Assembly (NCBI GenBank): GCA_023525715.1
Contig: CM042015.1
Coordinates: 90,935,750-90,999,749 of the forward strand
DNA from: Cichorium intybus
Lineage: Eukaryota; Streptophyta; Magnoliopsida; Asterales; Asteraceae
Length of the DNA: 64,000 nucleotides
Direction: 5' to 3'
Below the pieces are notes generated by a model. It had not been told where the DNA came from and did no database searches. It saw nothing but the letters and a program-made list of their open reading frames with translations. Position numbers and translations under genes: made by a program. Below are positions 1 to 10,299 of this stretch, piece by piece (the stretch's first letter is position 1; every line of letters starts with the position of its first letter).

Positions 1-448
1 TTGTTACCTGATATGTCCCCTGTGACCTTATGTTCGATTCAAAATTTTCAAATGCAGATGGTCCTTCATGTTCTTTCTTCAGTTTCAATTTCAAATGTGG
101 TGGCGTGAATTCCTTCAATTGTTGCAACAAGAGGCACCGCAACGTGTGTGTGGAACGAAATTGGAGTAGCCACGATCAACAACGACCGTTCACAGCAGGT
201 ACCGGACGGGATATGGGAACAATGGTCGGCTTTGGCGGTCGAAAATTTCAGACCCATCGACGGTGATAGGGGAAGTCGGGGTAGGCGGGGTTGGGTATGA
301 GAGCAACGGGAAGAGAGACAGCGGAGGTGTGGTGGCCGCTCTGTTTTGTTCGATCACGATCTGGTGGCAGTGGCGGTGGAGACACTATGCGAGGTTGGAG
401 AAGGTAGCAACATCGGATTAGGGCTTCATATTCTAGACGAGAAGACAA
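1..448 (-). other. Possible 5' part of an unidentified minus-strand gene
   Basis: Reading leftward from 448 gives two short abutting open frames (448-248 and 257-66) rich in Pro, Arg and Ser, running toward the left edge. A (GA)n tract, which is (TC)n on this strand, lies just upstream as is common in plant promoters. No domain is recognised and the two frames do not join without a splice or frame change. It may be a 5' exon of a gene outside the window or chance open frames. Confidence is low. Confidence 0.15.
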
Positions 449-491
449 GATGCTGATGGCTGCTTAGGTTATATCGGGCATCCGCATAAAT

Positions 492-494
<3 letters not shown>

Positions 495-544
<50 letters not shown>

Positions 545-548
545 AAGA
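495..548. repeat. (GA)n microsatellite
   Basis: An almost perfect AG dinucleotide run with a couple of interruptions near its right end. Confidence 0.95.
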
Positions 549-705
549 GGTTACATTCTTTAATTATAGCATTTTAATTTGGGTAAGTCAATTAATTAAA
601 TCATATAAATTATAATTATATTATATAAATGACTAATTTACCCCTAAATGTTGATTGGCCCATAATCACTCACACAATATTTAGCCTCCACATATGAACC
701 TACAG

Positions 706-891
<186 letters not shown>

Positions 892-1799
892 TACTTTAAA
901 AAGGAAAAATGATTTCTAAAAATAGAAACTCTTAAAATTAAGAGATCCAATTAATTATGCATAGTGTAGAATCAAGTAATCTTCTATCACTTTATTTTTG
1001 GTTAAACAATTCCGGTCAAATCAGTTAAATACATTGACCTTGACCGTGATTGGAGGATATCAGCCCCAATCTCGCACTCTCACCGTCGATCCCGTGACCT
1101 AATTTGAAATTCAAAATTTGAACCTCTTCTTTATAAACCTTCTGCTCTATTCTCTCTTTTTTGATATTGATTTTCGTCTGCTTCATGGTTCGTAGATGGC
1201 TTTATAGACGTACCACCACCGATTTGTTCTCGATTTACCACCGCGACATTTACCCCCACCCTTCCCACCACCATACCTGCATTTTGATGGGTTTTTTTCG
1301 ATTTCTACGTTCCTAACACATAGTTTTGGGATTTTGTTTTTTTTTTCGTCTTATTGATTCTTTAATAAGTTGTAGGTTTACAATAAACCTAGAGCTCCTG
1401 GTCGGCTGGTGAAGATAAAGAACAAAACACCCTAACAAAGGTACGTAAATCGAGTCTCCTAGATTCATTTGGATTTTGAATTGAACGGTTTAATAATTGA
1501 TTTTTTAAATCTATGGTTTGTGATTATCGTCACCATCAACAACGCCGACTCCTTCCACTGCTTCGTCACCTTCATTAACACTGTCGGTACCGTTGAAACC
1601 ATATCATCCGTCGGTTGAATATACGATACAACTACCGCCATCGCTCAGTAAGAACTTTCTTATTCCTGTCGATTGAAGAGTATACCTACCTTCTCCATCA
1701 ACGCAGCCTCCTAATCTTTGTCGCTTCCATCAGCCACAATCTCAACCCTCGAAACCATCTCATACATCAGTCACTATCAGAACTCGAAATCGTAGATAC

Positions 1800-2113
1800 T
1801 GTTGATTTCCAGCCTCTATTCTAGAAGCCACCATTGTTGACAAAGCTTAAGGTGGCAAATTTGATCTTCTCTTCCAAGAATTCAATGTGTTCATATACTA
1901 TAGATTTAGTGGCTAGTTTAGCTATAAATAGAGGCTTAAGTTTCAGTTCTTAGACATCCCAAACATCACAAACACATAGAGTTAGTGAGCATAACACTTA
2001 GAGTGTAAGTGTTAGATAGAGGGTTGGTTTTTTGTAATAGTCGAGTGTGAGAGTTGCTCCTCCTATTGTAATTCTGTTCTAGTGTTGAATAGAAGAATTT
2101 TCCAATCCCAACA
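1800..2113 (+). repeat. Copia-1 5' LTR
   Basis: The LTR is 314 bp. It contains a TATA box (TATAAATA, 1923-1930), so transcription would start shortly after. The end CCCAACA is two bases from the primer site. Confidence 0.96.
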
Positions 2114-2115
2114 AG

Positions 2116-2127
2116 TGGTATCAGAGT
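2116..2127 (+). promoter_or_regulatory. Copia-1 primer-binding site
   Basis: TGGTATCAGAGT matches the 3' end of plant initiator methionine tRNA except at its last base. This is the standard minus-strand primer of plant Copia elements. Confidence 0.9.
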
Positions 2128-2749
2128 CTCGTTTCGGTACCGATCGTTTTTTGGTCGAAATTGTTTTCACTCAAAATCGATTTCTGGGCACACCATTGTA
2201 AAGTACTCGTTCCCACAATTCCGGAAATATTTTTTTTGGAATTTTTCGACCACCGGAAGACCTCCAAAAGTCCGGTCAAAGGTTTGCCGGAATAGTGGCC
2301 AAAAAAACCAGTTCGCCGGAAAACTCGCCGGAGAAGACGATCGGAGAAGACGATAATGTAGCGACACTGTAGTAAGTTTCAGAAAACTGCATTTTGGCCC
2401 CCCTGAAATTCCAGAAAGTTGCAAACAGGTCCCTCTAATTCTATAAAACTCCGTTTTGGTCCCAGTTTTTTTCTGAAAGTTACAATTTTGGTCCTTATAC
2501 TTCTGAAAAGTTTCAGAAAGGTCCCTATGTTTCAAAACCTTCCAGTTTGTTCCCTGTAATTCCACAAATTACAGATTGGCCCCTATACTTGTTAAACATT
2601 TCAAATTGGCCCATAATTTTTTCAGAAGTTCATTTTAGTCTCAAAAAATATATCCCACCTATTTCGACCCTTTCGGAAATAACCGTGATCTCATTTTTGC
2701 CTAATTCCATCCTAAAATTTCACAAAACGCAAACTACAAAGTCTTTCTC
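2128..2749 (+). other. Copia-1 untranslated leader
   Basis: About 620 bases without a gene. The first part (to about 2390) resembles the Copia-3 leader at 48800-49045. The second part (about 2370-2640) is a degenerate tandem array of 30- to 38-base units around the theme CTTCTGAAAAGTTTCA followed by TTGGTCCC. Confidence 0.75.
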
Positions 2750-3600
2750 ATGGAATCTACAAGTTCGGATATAATGGTCCGACTTACGCCCACAAATTAT
2801 AATATGTGGAACCTTTAGAAACCAAGGGCGTAAAACCTGAAAAGACAACAGTCGACGTCTGGACGAGAATGAATAAGAAAACTGTGGCACAAATTCGACA
2901 ATGGATTGACCACAGTGTTTTTCATCATGTTTCTCAAGAAACAGACGCATACAAACTCTGGGAAAAGCTTGACAGTATGTATCAAGCAAAGACGGCACGC
3001 AACAAGACCCTACTAATGAGGCGCCTGGTAAACCACAAGTTACGAAGTGGTACATCCATAGCCGAGCATACGAGTCAGTTCCAAGATCTCGTAAATCAGC
3101 TCAGTTCCGCTGAATGGGTTCTCAAAGATGAGGAGCAAGCAATATTGTTGCTAAGTTCTCTACCTGATCATTGGGAAACACTTGTTGTTACTCTCAGCAA
3201 TTCTGCCCCCGGTGGCAAAGTGACAATGGAGATGGTCACTGACGCTCTCATGAACGAGGAAGCCAGAAGAAAAGAAGCTGGTACAGACCAGTCATTTTCC
3301 CTCGTAACAGAAAACAAAGAAAGAGGCGGAGGTAGAACTGGTGGCAGAGGAAGAGGTCGAGGTAGAGGCAGACGTGGTCAAAGTAGAGGAAGATCTCAAG
3401 TTAGAGGAAGATCAAAAGAAGGGGAAAGTCTTCAAGTACATGGTTTGAAGGCCACTGCAACTACTGCAATCATTATGGCCACAAAAAGAGCGATTGTCGA
3501 AAGTTTCTACGAGAACAGGCTGAAACGAGTACTAGTTCAAGCAAGGAGGATGGTGAGACCATGGTCAACATTTCACAAGACATTTCCCTTGTTGCATGCG
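2750..3600 (+). pseudogene. Copia-1 gag, broken
   Basis: Gag forms the virus-like particle. The likely start is the ATG at 2750, which reads a short N-terminus up to NYNMW and then meets a stop. The continuation EPLETKGV is in another frame from about 2806, so a segment of roughly a dozen codons expected in Tnt1-type Gag is missing. The Gag core follows, then an Arg/Gly-rich basic stretch (3325-3420). Near 3440-3465 the frame changes again, and the CCHC zinc knuckle (CNYCNHYGHKKSDC, about 3459-3500) is in the frame that leads into pol. The product cannot be made intact. Confidence 0.9.
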
Positions 3601-6600
3601 AGGAGGATGCATGCCTACACGTAGGCGCTCGTGATGACGAGTGGGTGATTGATACCGCTGAATCATATCATTCCACTCCGGACCGGGATTTATTTGAAAC
3701 ATATAAATCCGTAAACCATGGTACCGTGAGGATGGGAAACACCAGTTCCTCTAACATTGTTGGTATCAGTGATGTACATATAAAGACCAATGTAGGGTGT
3801 ACATTGGTGTTGAAAGATGTTCGACATGTTCCAGAGCTAAGAATGAATCTTATCTCAATTGGAGCTCTTGACCTTCAGGGCTATCACAACCACTTCGGAA
3901 ATGGCAACTGGAAGTTGTTAAAAGGCATTATGGTCATTGCAAGGGGAAAGCTTTGTGGTACTATTTATAAGTCATATGCAAAGCAGTAGAAGAAGAGACA
4001 TCACCAAATCTGTGGCATAGAAGACTAGGCCACATGACTGTGAAAGGGTTAACAACTCTTGAAAAGAAGAAGTTCATTTCCATGGAAAAAGATGTTGCCC
4101 CAGATCCTTGTGAATACTGCTTATTTGGGAAACAACACAGAGTTTCCTTTAGCTCCACAAGAAATAAGCGCTCTGAGTTGTTGAGCCTTGTCTACTCCGA
4201 CGTATGTGGACCCATTGAAGTAGAATCCCTTGGTGGAAACAAGTATTTTGTGACATTCATCGACGATGCATCACGAAAAGTATGGGTTTATTGTCTCAGG
4301 TCGAAGGATCAAGTATTTGATCGTTTTAAAGCATTTCATGTAATGGTGGAAAGACAAACTGGCAAGCAGTTGAAATGTCTCAGATCAGATAATGGAGGTG
4401 AGTACTATTCTCGTGAGTTCTCCACATATTGCACAAAATATGGTATCAGGCATGAAAAGACTGTCCCACGTACCCCACAACATAACGGTGTAGCAGAACG
4501 ACTGAATCGTACCATTGTTGAGAAGGTCCGATGTATGATCAGTGCGGGTAAACTACCAAAGCCATTCTGGGGTGAAGCTGTATTGACAGCTTGTTACCTT
4601 ATAAATAGGTCATCTTCAGTTCCATTGAATTTTGAAGTTCCAGAAAAGATATGGACAGGTAAATACATAACATATTCTCACTTGAGAGTATTTGGGTGCA
4701 AGGCGTTTGCACATGTGTCAAGTCAATTGCGGAAGAAGTTGGACCTCAAATCCACTCCATGCATCTTTATTGGATATAGAGATGAAGAGTTCGGGTACAG
4801 GCTATGGGACCCAGAACTAAAGAAGGTTATTCGAAGCAGAGATGTTGTTTTCTATGAAGACCAGTATTATGATTTCAAGGCATCGATTAACGAGCAACAA
4901 AGCTTCAAAGTTCCAAAAATGATATCTGAAACAAAAGATGATGTTCCGACCGATAAACAGAATAATGAAGTTGATGATGCAGATCAAGGAGGTGTTGAGC
5001 AGGGGGAGCTTCCACCTCTTGATAATTCAGAGTCATTGCCAGATGTTTCTAATGAAGAAACTCAAGTTCGACGATCTGATCGAGTTCGTATTCCTTCCTC
5101 AAGATACCCAACTTCGAACTATATCCTTCTTACCAGCGAGGGAGAGCCAGTGAGCTTTCAGGAAGCTCAATCTCATATTAACAAAGCCAGTTGGCAGAAG
5201 GCCATAGAAGATGAAATGAATTCTTTGCACAAAAATCAAACATATGAGTTGGTGAAACTTCCCAAAGGAAAGAAAGCCTTGAAAAACAAGTGGGTTTTCA
5301 AGTTGAAAAAAGATGGAAAAGGAAACATTGTGAAGTACAAGGCAAGACTCGTTGTCAAAGGATTCTAACAAAAGGAAGGAAATGACTTTGATGAGATTTT
5401 TTCGCCGGTTGTTAAGATGATGTCGATTCGAGTCGTACTCGGATTGGTTGCCAGTCTAGATCTTGAACTTGAGCAGATGGATGTAAAAACAGCTTTTCTC
5501 CATGGTGATTTAGATGAAGAAATATACATGGATCAGCCCGATGGGTTTAAAGTCCCAAAAAAAGAGCATCTCGTCTGCAAGTTGAAAAAGAGCCTTTATG
5601 GTCTTAAGCAAGCCCCAAGACAGTGGTACAAGAAGTTTGACTCGTTCATGGCAAGTCACGAGTACAAAAGAACTGCTGTAGACCACTGCGTGTACTTGAA
5701 GAAGTTTCTAGATGGGAAATTTGTTATCGTTTTGCTCTATGTGGATGATATGCTAATAGTCGGTCAAGATGCAACCATGATCAACAACTTGAAGAAAGAT
5801 TTGTCTAAGTTCTTTGATATGAAGGACTTAGGCCCAGCTTAACAAATATTGGGCATGAAAATTATCCGTGATAGAGAATCAAGAAAATTGTTCTTGTCAC
5901 AGGAGGAGTATGTTGAACGTGTGATTAAAAGGTTCAACATGGAAAACGCCAAGCCTGTTGGCACTCCGTTGGCAAATCACTTCAAGTTAAGTAAGAAAAA
6001 TTCCCCTTCTTCTGATAAAGAGAAAGAAGAGATGAAGACAATCCCTTATTCCTCAGCCATAGGAAGTCTTATGTATGCAATGGTATGCACAAGACCAGAT
6101 ATTGCTCATGCTGTTGGTGTTGTGAGTAGATATCTAGCAAATCCAGGAAAGGAACATTGGGAAGCAGTCAAGTGGATACTGCGATACCTGAAGGGTAGTT
6201 CAAAATTATGTTTATGCTACGGGGGAGCAAAGCCAATTGTGAAAGGTTATACAGATGCTGATATGGCAGGAGATCTTGATAACAGGAAATCTACATCAAG
6301 TTATGTTTTCACTTTGGTAGGGGGAGCTATCTCTTGGCAATCCAAGTTACAGAAGTGTGTAGCACTATCAACAACAGAAGCCGAGTACATTGCTGCTGTT
6401 GAAGCTGGGAAGGAACTTATATGGTTAAAACAGTTTCTTCAAGAAATGGGGTTTCCCCAAGCAGAATACATCGTTCATTGCGACAGTCAGAGTGCTATGG
6501 ACCTGAGCAAGAATTCGATGTACCATTCTCGCACTAAGCATATCGATATCCGTTATCATTGGCTTAGAGAAGCAATCGAGAGAGGAGAATTGAAGTTGTC

Positions 6601-6730
6601 AAAGATCAACACAAATGACAATCCTGTAGACATGTTGACCAAGGTGGTGACACAAGACAAACACAAACTATGTGCTGAAATAGTTGGGCTAAGGATTGTT
6701 CAACAGAGGCTGGAGGGGGAGATTTGTTGA
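3561..6730 (+). pseudogene. Copia-1 pol, broken
   Basis: Pol supplies protease, integrase, reverse transcriptase and RNase H. The protease site reads DTAESYHSTP, with the aspartate present (about 3650). A one-base frame change near 3980 precedes the integrase zinc motif (HRRLGH, then CEYCLFGKQ). Integrase catalytic residues are visible in YSDVCGP, RSDNGGEY and NGVAERLNRT. RT carries YVDDMLIVG at about 5745; RNase H carries YTDADMAGD and STTEAEY. Two in-frame stops interrupt it, at 5366-5368 (after VVKGF) and 5840-5842 (after DLGPA). The last codons run 6 bases into the 3' LTR, as in many Copia elements. Confidence 0.93.
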
Positions 6731-7038
6731 TTTCCAGCCTCCATTCTAGAAGCCACCACTGTTGACAAAGCTTAAGGTGGCAAATTTGATCTTCTCTTCC
6801 AAGAATTCAATGTGTTCATATACTATAGATTTAGTGGCTAGTTTAGCTATAAATAGAGGCTTAAGTTTCAGTTCTTAGACATCCCAAACATCACAAACAC
6901 ATAGATTTAGTGAGCATAACACTTAGAGTGTAAGTGTTAGATAGAGGGTTGGTTTTTTGTAATAGTCGAGTGTGAGAGTTGCTCCTCCTATTGTAATTCT
7001 GTTCTAGTGTTGAATAGAAGAATTTTCCAATCCCAACA
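6725..7038 (+). repeat. Copia-1 3' LTR
   Basis: The LTR is 314 bp and differs from the 5' copy at three bases (two in the first 40 bp, one near the middle). TATAAATA lies at 6848-6855. A GGAGGGGGAGAT purine tract ends right before it. Confidence 0.96.
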
Positions 7039-7043
7039 GATAC

Positions 7044-9354
7044 TAACCCCCAAGGTTCCCATATCACATCTAATTCTGGTTGTTATTCATTTGTACAATC
7101 CATTGGTTTCTGTATGGATCGGATGTATATAAAAAGTTCCAGAGTCGCCAAGAAAATGAATTAATCAGTTCCATTGAAATTCTGATGAAGTTCAGGCTAT
7201 GTATATTTGGGATTGGAGCAGTTTGGACTGAATTGCATTTAGAGACTTGATGGATAGGCTGGATCACTCGCCAAAAGTACCTAACACTGACATATCGGCA
7301 AGAAAATGGTGTTTTTCTTTTTGAACTTACAAAGAACACCAGTGAGTTACCTAGGAACTCAAGTGAGTCACCCATAACTTAGTTGTCTCTCTATACACAC
7401 ATACATAACTTAGTTGTTGATGCTTCCAGATCTATCTCTTGACGCCAAGAACTTTGTTCCATTACATGAGCCTTGGAGATTATGGTGTTTGTGTAGGCAT
7501 AGCAATATTCATGAAAATATAGACATGTTGGTATGTTGTCTGTTTAATTTTATCCATTTTCTGAATTTCTTAAATTGTAATATTGTGTGGGTGTTGCTAT
7601 GTTCTTGACAATCACAATCACAGGGAATAGTTGAAGTTGGATGGAATCTTATGGTATACACAAGGAAATGTACTTTCATTTATTTAGGAAACTTAGATTT
7701 TTTAAAATATAAACTTCTAATTAGAATTTTTTTTTTTGAAAGTACTTTGTTATATCTTGCATATATTTTTAGTTAAAAAAAGGACCAAATGGCAATGTAT
7801 ATTCATCTAATTGTCTAATACGGCATCCTACTTTCATTTTTTACTTGTATATCATTATCCTTTCAATTCTTTTCTGATAAAGACATTTTTCTTTGATAAA
7901 TATACCTAATTGTATCATTTATACTTAAAAAACTTTCTTATAAGCACATTTCTTATTGCAGATGTATACTGATACGAACCATGGCAAACACATCAAATGA
8001 TCAACACTCACTTTCAGCCCCTGAAATAATGTGTACAGTCATTGGGTTCCACGTAGAAATTGAAACATGACTACATTCAAGACCTGCAGATTAAAGACCA
8101 ATGTCTGATGGTTTTGTTTTTAGCAAGAAAACTAAGGAAAAAGGTTAGCAAATGGAATATGACATATATAGTTTATCAATCTGTGTGTTTTTGTTGTTTA
8201 TTCAGAAATTTTGATTAGTGGTTATTGTTGTTTCCTAAAACTAAAAAACCTTAAGAGTTTTTAAATTGTTTAAAAACAAAGAATTTCTAATTTTTCTATC
8301 AGTTTTGAAATTTTTTGAATAATTTTGAAATAAGGTTTTTTTAATTCTCTTTTTATCTTTAATGGAAATTATCTTGGAGATCAATTTCGATATCTCTCAA
8401 TGAGGTAACTTTTTGCTCTCTTAATTTCAACTTTTGAGATAACTTCAATATCCATGTCCCAACAGTTGTTAGTTTATGCTTCTGGGTTTTAAGTACTTAT
8501 TAAGTTATATATCCTACATAGTTCTATTTAGAATGAAGTTTTCATTTATGGATTGATCAATGAGTGAAAAATGCAGGCATTCTTTTGGGTCAAATTTGTT
8601 GAAGATGCAGATAAGGAAGCAGAGGAACAAGATAGAAGAGAAGGTTATACATAAGTGATAGTGTACATTGGGGTCTCATTTTTCTTTTTTGGTGTTGTGT
8701 ACAAATGTGAAATTAGTGCGAGTATTTGGGGTTTGTGTTTGTTTGTTTCTAAGTGTTCCAGTCTGTGTTTTCATCGTGGAATGATTGTTGCCCTCAAAAT
8801 AAAATCATCTAAGGGTAGTTTTGTCCAAGATATTCTCCCATGGTCTAAAAAGAGGTTATTATTTCTTCTTAACTCAAATATATCACATGACGTTATTTTT
8901 TCCAAGGCATTCTCACCTGGTTGTGATGCTACGTCACATGCTCAATTGCACATGATAAACTTTGAGTTGTCAACTTCTAGAAAATGTTAGTCCGCTCAAG
9001 ACAATTTTCAATTTTCTCAGTAATTGAATGTGGTAATTAATGGAAGCATGAGGGTAAGTCTAAATGTTTAAAATATAGCTAATTGTAGGGCTCTGTTAGA
9101 TTTATCTTTTCATTAGTGGAAAATGCTTTTAATTATGATCTTTTAGAGAAACTATTTACCTATTGGTCTTCCACAATTTTTTTCAATTTTTATTATTTTT
9201 AAGAAAATAAATATCGGCGAGCAGAAAGTGCAAGAAATAACAAAAAACATAAACACTACTGGAAAACAAAAGTAAGATGCCAAAATATAAAAACGATTAA
9301 AAGTACGTTGCTACAAAGAAGTATTGTGTGAATGTACAATAAGTCATGTTTTAT
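7044..9354. other. AT-rich stretch without a confident gene
   Basis: Apart from the tentative exons and poly(A) signal described for the candidate host unit, I see only AT-rich sequence and short open frames without domain character. The minus frame at 7375-7070 has no recognisable motif. Confidence 0.5.
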
Positions 9355-9538
9355 TGCAAATTTCATATGTGCTATATAATTTTGTTAATTTCTCCTTAAA
9401 TTGTATAAATTACGTCTCATACAAGTTGTTAAACTCCATGGTTTTTTGATTGTTTTATCGAAACATCGAACCAAACCGCGTGATGCTCGTCCTTAACAAT
9501 TTGTGTCTCGCCGCATTGCGCGGGTACACAACTATTTT
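9355..9538 (+). repeat. Helitron-like 3' end, copy 1
   Basis: About 180 bases that recur at 10006-10193. The end carries CGCCGCATTGCGCGGG, able to fold as a GC hairpin (CGC-ATT-GCG with flanking pairs), followed by TACACAACTA. A short GC hairpin about 10 bases before a CTA-type terminus is typical of Helitron 3' ends. Strict CTRR is not met (CTAT), so the assignment is tentative. Confidence 0.4.
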
Positions 9539-10005
9539 AAAAACATATTTTCTAAAGCCTCCAAAAGTGATATTTCAACTTCCTGAACACCAAAAATAAC
9601 TTCAAGTTTTTTTTTAAATATGCAAGCGCTTTAATTAAAAGTTTAATGCTTTAATTTAGTATATTCTCAAAATAAAAATGCTTTTAGTAATAATGAAAAA
9701 ACATACTATTATATACAATATGCTATAAAAACAATAAATAAATAAACGAGTTAATTTGCTATCTTTTCCGGTACAAAAATAGAAAAAGCATAGTTATTGA
9801 TGTTCTTGGTATACGACGTTGCAGAAAGGAAAATATTTCGTGAAACAAAACTACTTATCAATAGGAAAATAATTGTTGTCTGCGGAAAGAAAACTAATCG
9901 TCGCCCGAAAAACTATTCATCGAAAAGAAATTAATCAGAAACCCTAAGCTCCAAACATGCTTATGTGTCCGGAAACAAACTATTCGCCAAAAGGAAACAC
10001 TCGCC

Positions 10006-10188
10006 AAATTTCATATATGGTTTATTCTTATATAATTTTGTTAATTTCTTCTCAAACTGCATTAGTTACACATCACACAAGTTATTAAAATCTACAGTTT
10101 TTTGTTCATTTTAGCGAAATATCGAACTGAACCTCATGATACTCGCCCCTATCAATTTGTATCCCGCCGCATTGCGCGGGTACACGGC

Positions 10189-10193
<5 letters not shown>
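10006..10193 (+). repeat. Helitron-like 3' end, copy 2
   Basis: Diverged direct repeat of 9355-9538. It has the same GC hairpin (CCCGCCGCATTGCGCGGG) and ends TACACGGCTA directly before a (TA)n tract. Both copies are in the same orientation, suggesting nested or tandem elements. The 470 bases between them hold no gene. Confidence 0.4.

Positions 10194-10281
<88 letters not shown>
10194..10281. repeat. (TA)n tract at the left edge of element L
   Basis: About 44 TA units between the Helitron-like end and the left terminus of MULE-type element L. Confidence 0.95.
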
Positions 10282-10283
<2 letters not shown>

Positions 10284-10299
10284 ATTTGGTATGAAGTAA

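Larger units (their letters stand above)
1800..7038 (+). mobile_element. Copia-1: Tnt1-like LTR retrotransposon, coding-defective
   Basis: The element is 5.24 kb, bounded by 314-bp LTRs (1800-2113 and 6725-7038) beginning TGTTG and ending CAACA. A perfect 5-bp target duplication GATAC lies at 1795-1799 and 7039-7043. A primer site matching initiator-Met tRNA lies at 2116 and a purine-rich tract at about 6710-6724. Domain order is Gag, protease, integrase, RT, RNase H, which defines Ty1/Copia, and the protein resembles the Tnt1 group. The LTRs differ at three positions by my alignment, so insertion is recent, yet the coding region has at least five lesions. Confidence 0.97.
1132..8803 (+). other. 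Candidate host transcription unit interrupted by Copia-1
   Basis: TATAAA at 1132-1137 is followed by a pyrimidine-rich start region, an ATG near 1185 and a good splice donor (AAAG|GTACGT) at about 1440. Downstream of Copia-1, an acceptor at 7960-7961 opens a short frame ending at 8070. Another acceptor (TGCAG) opens 8577-8654, a 25-codon acidic terminal frame ending EEQDRREGYT and a stop. AATAAA lies at 8798-8803. If one unit, the retrotransposon sits in an intron or a dead exon. No protein family is recognised and the exon chain is inferred from splice signals only. Confidence 0.22.
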
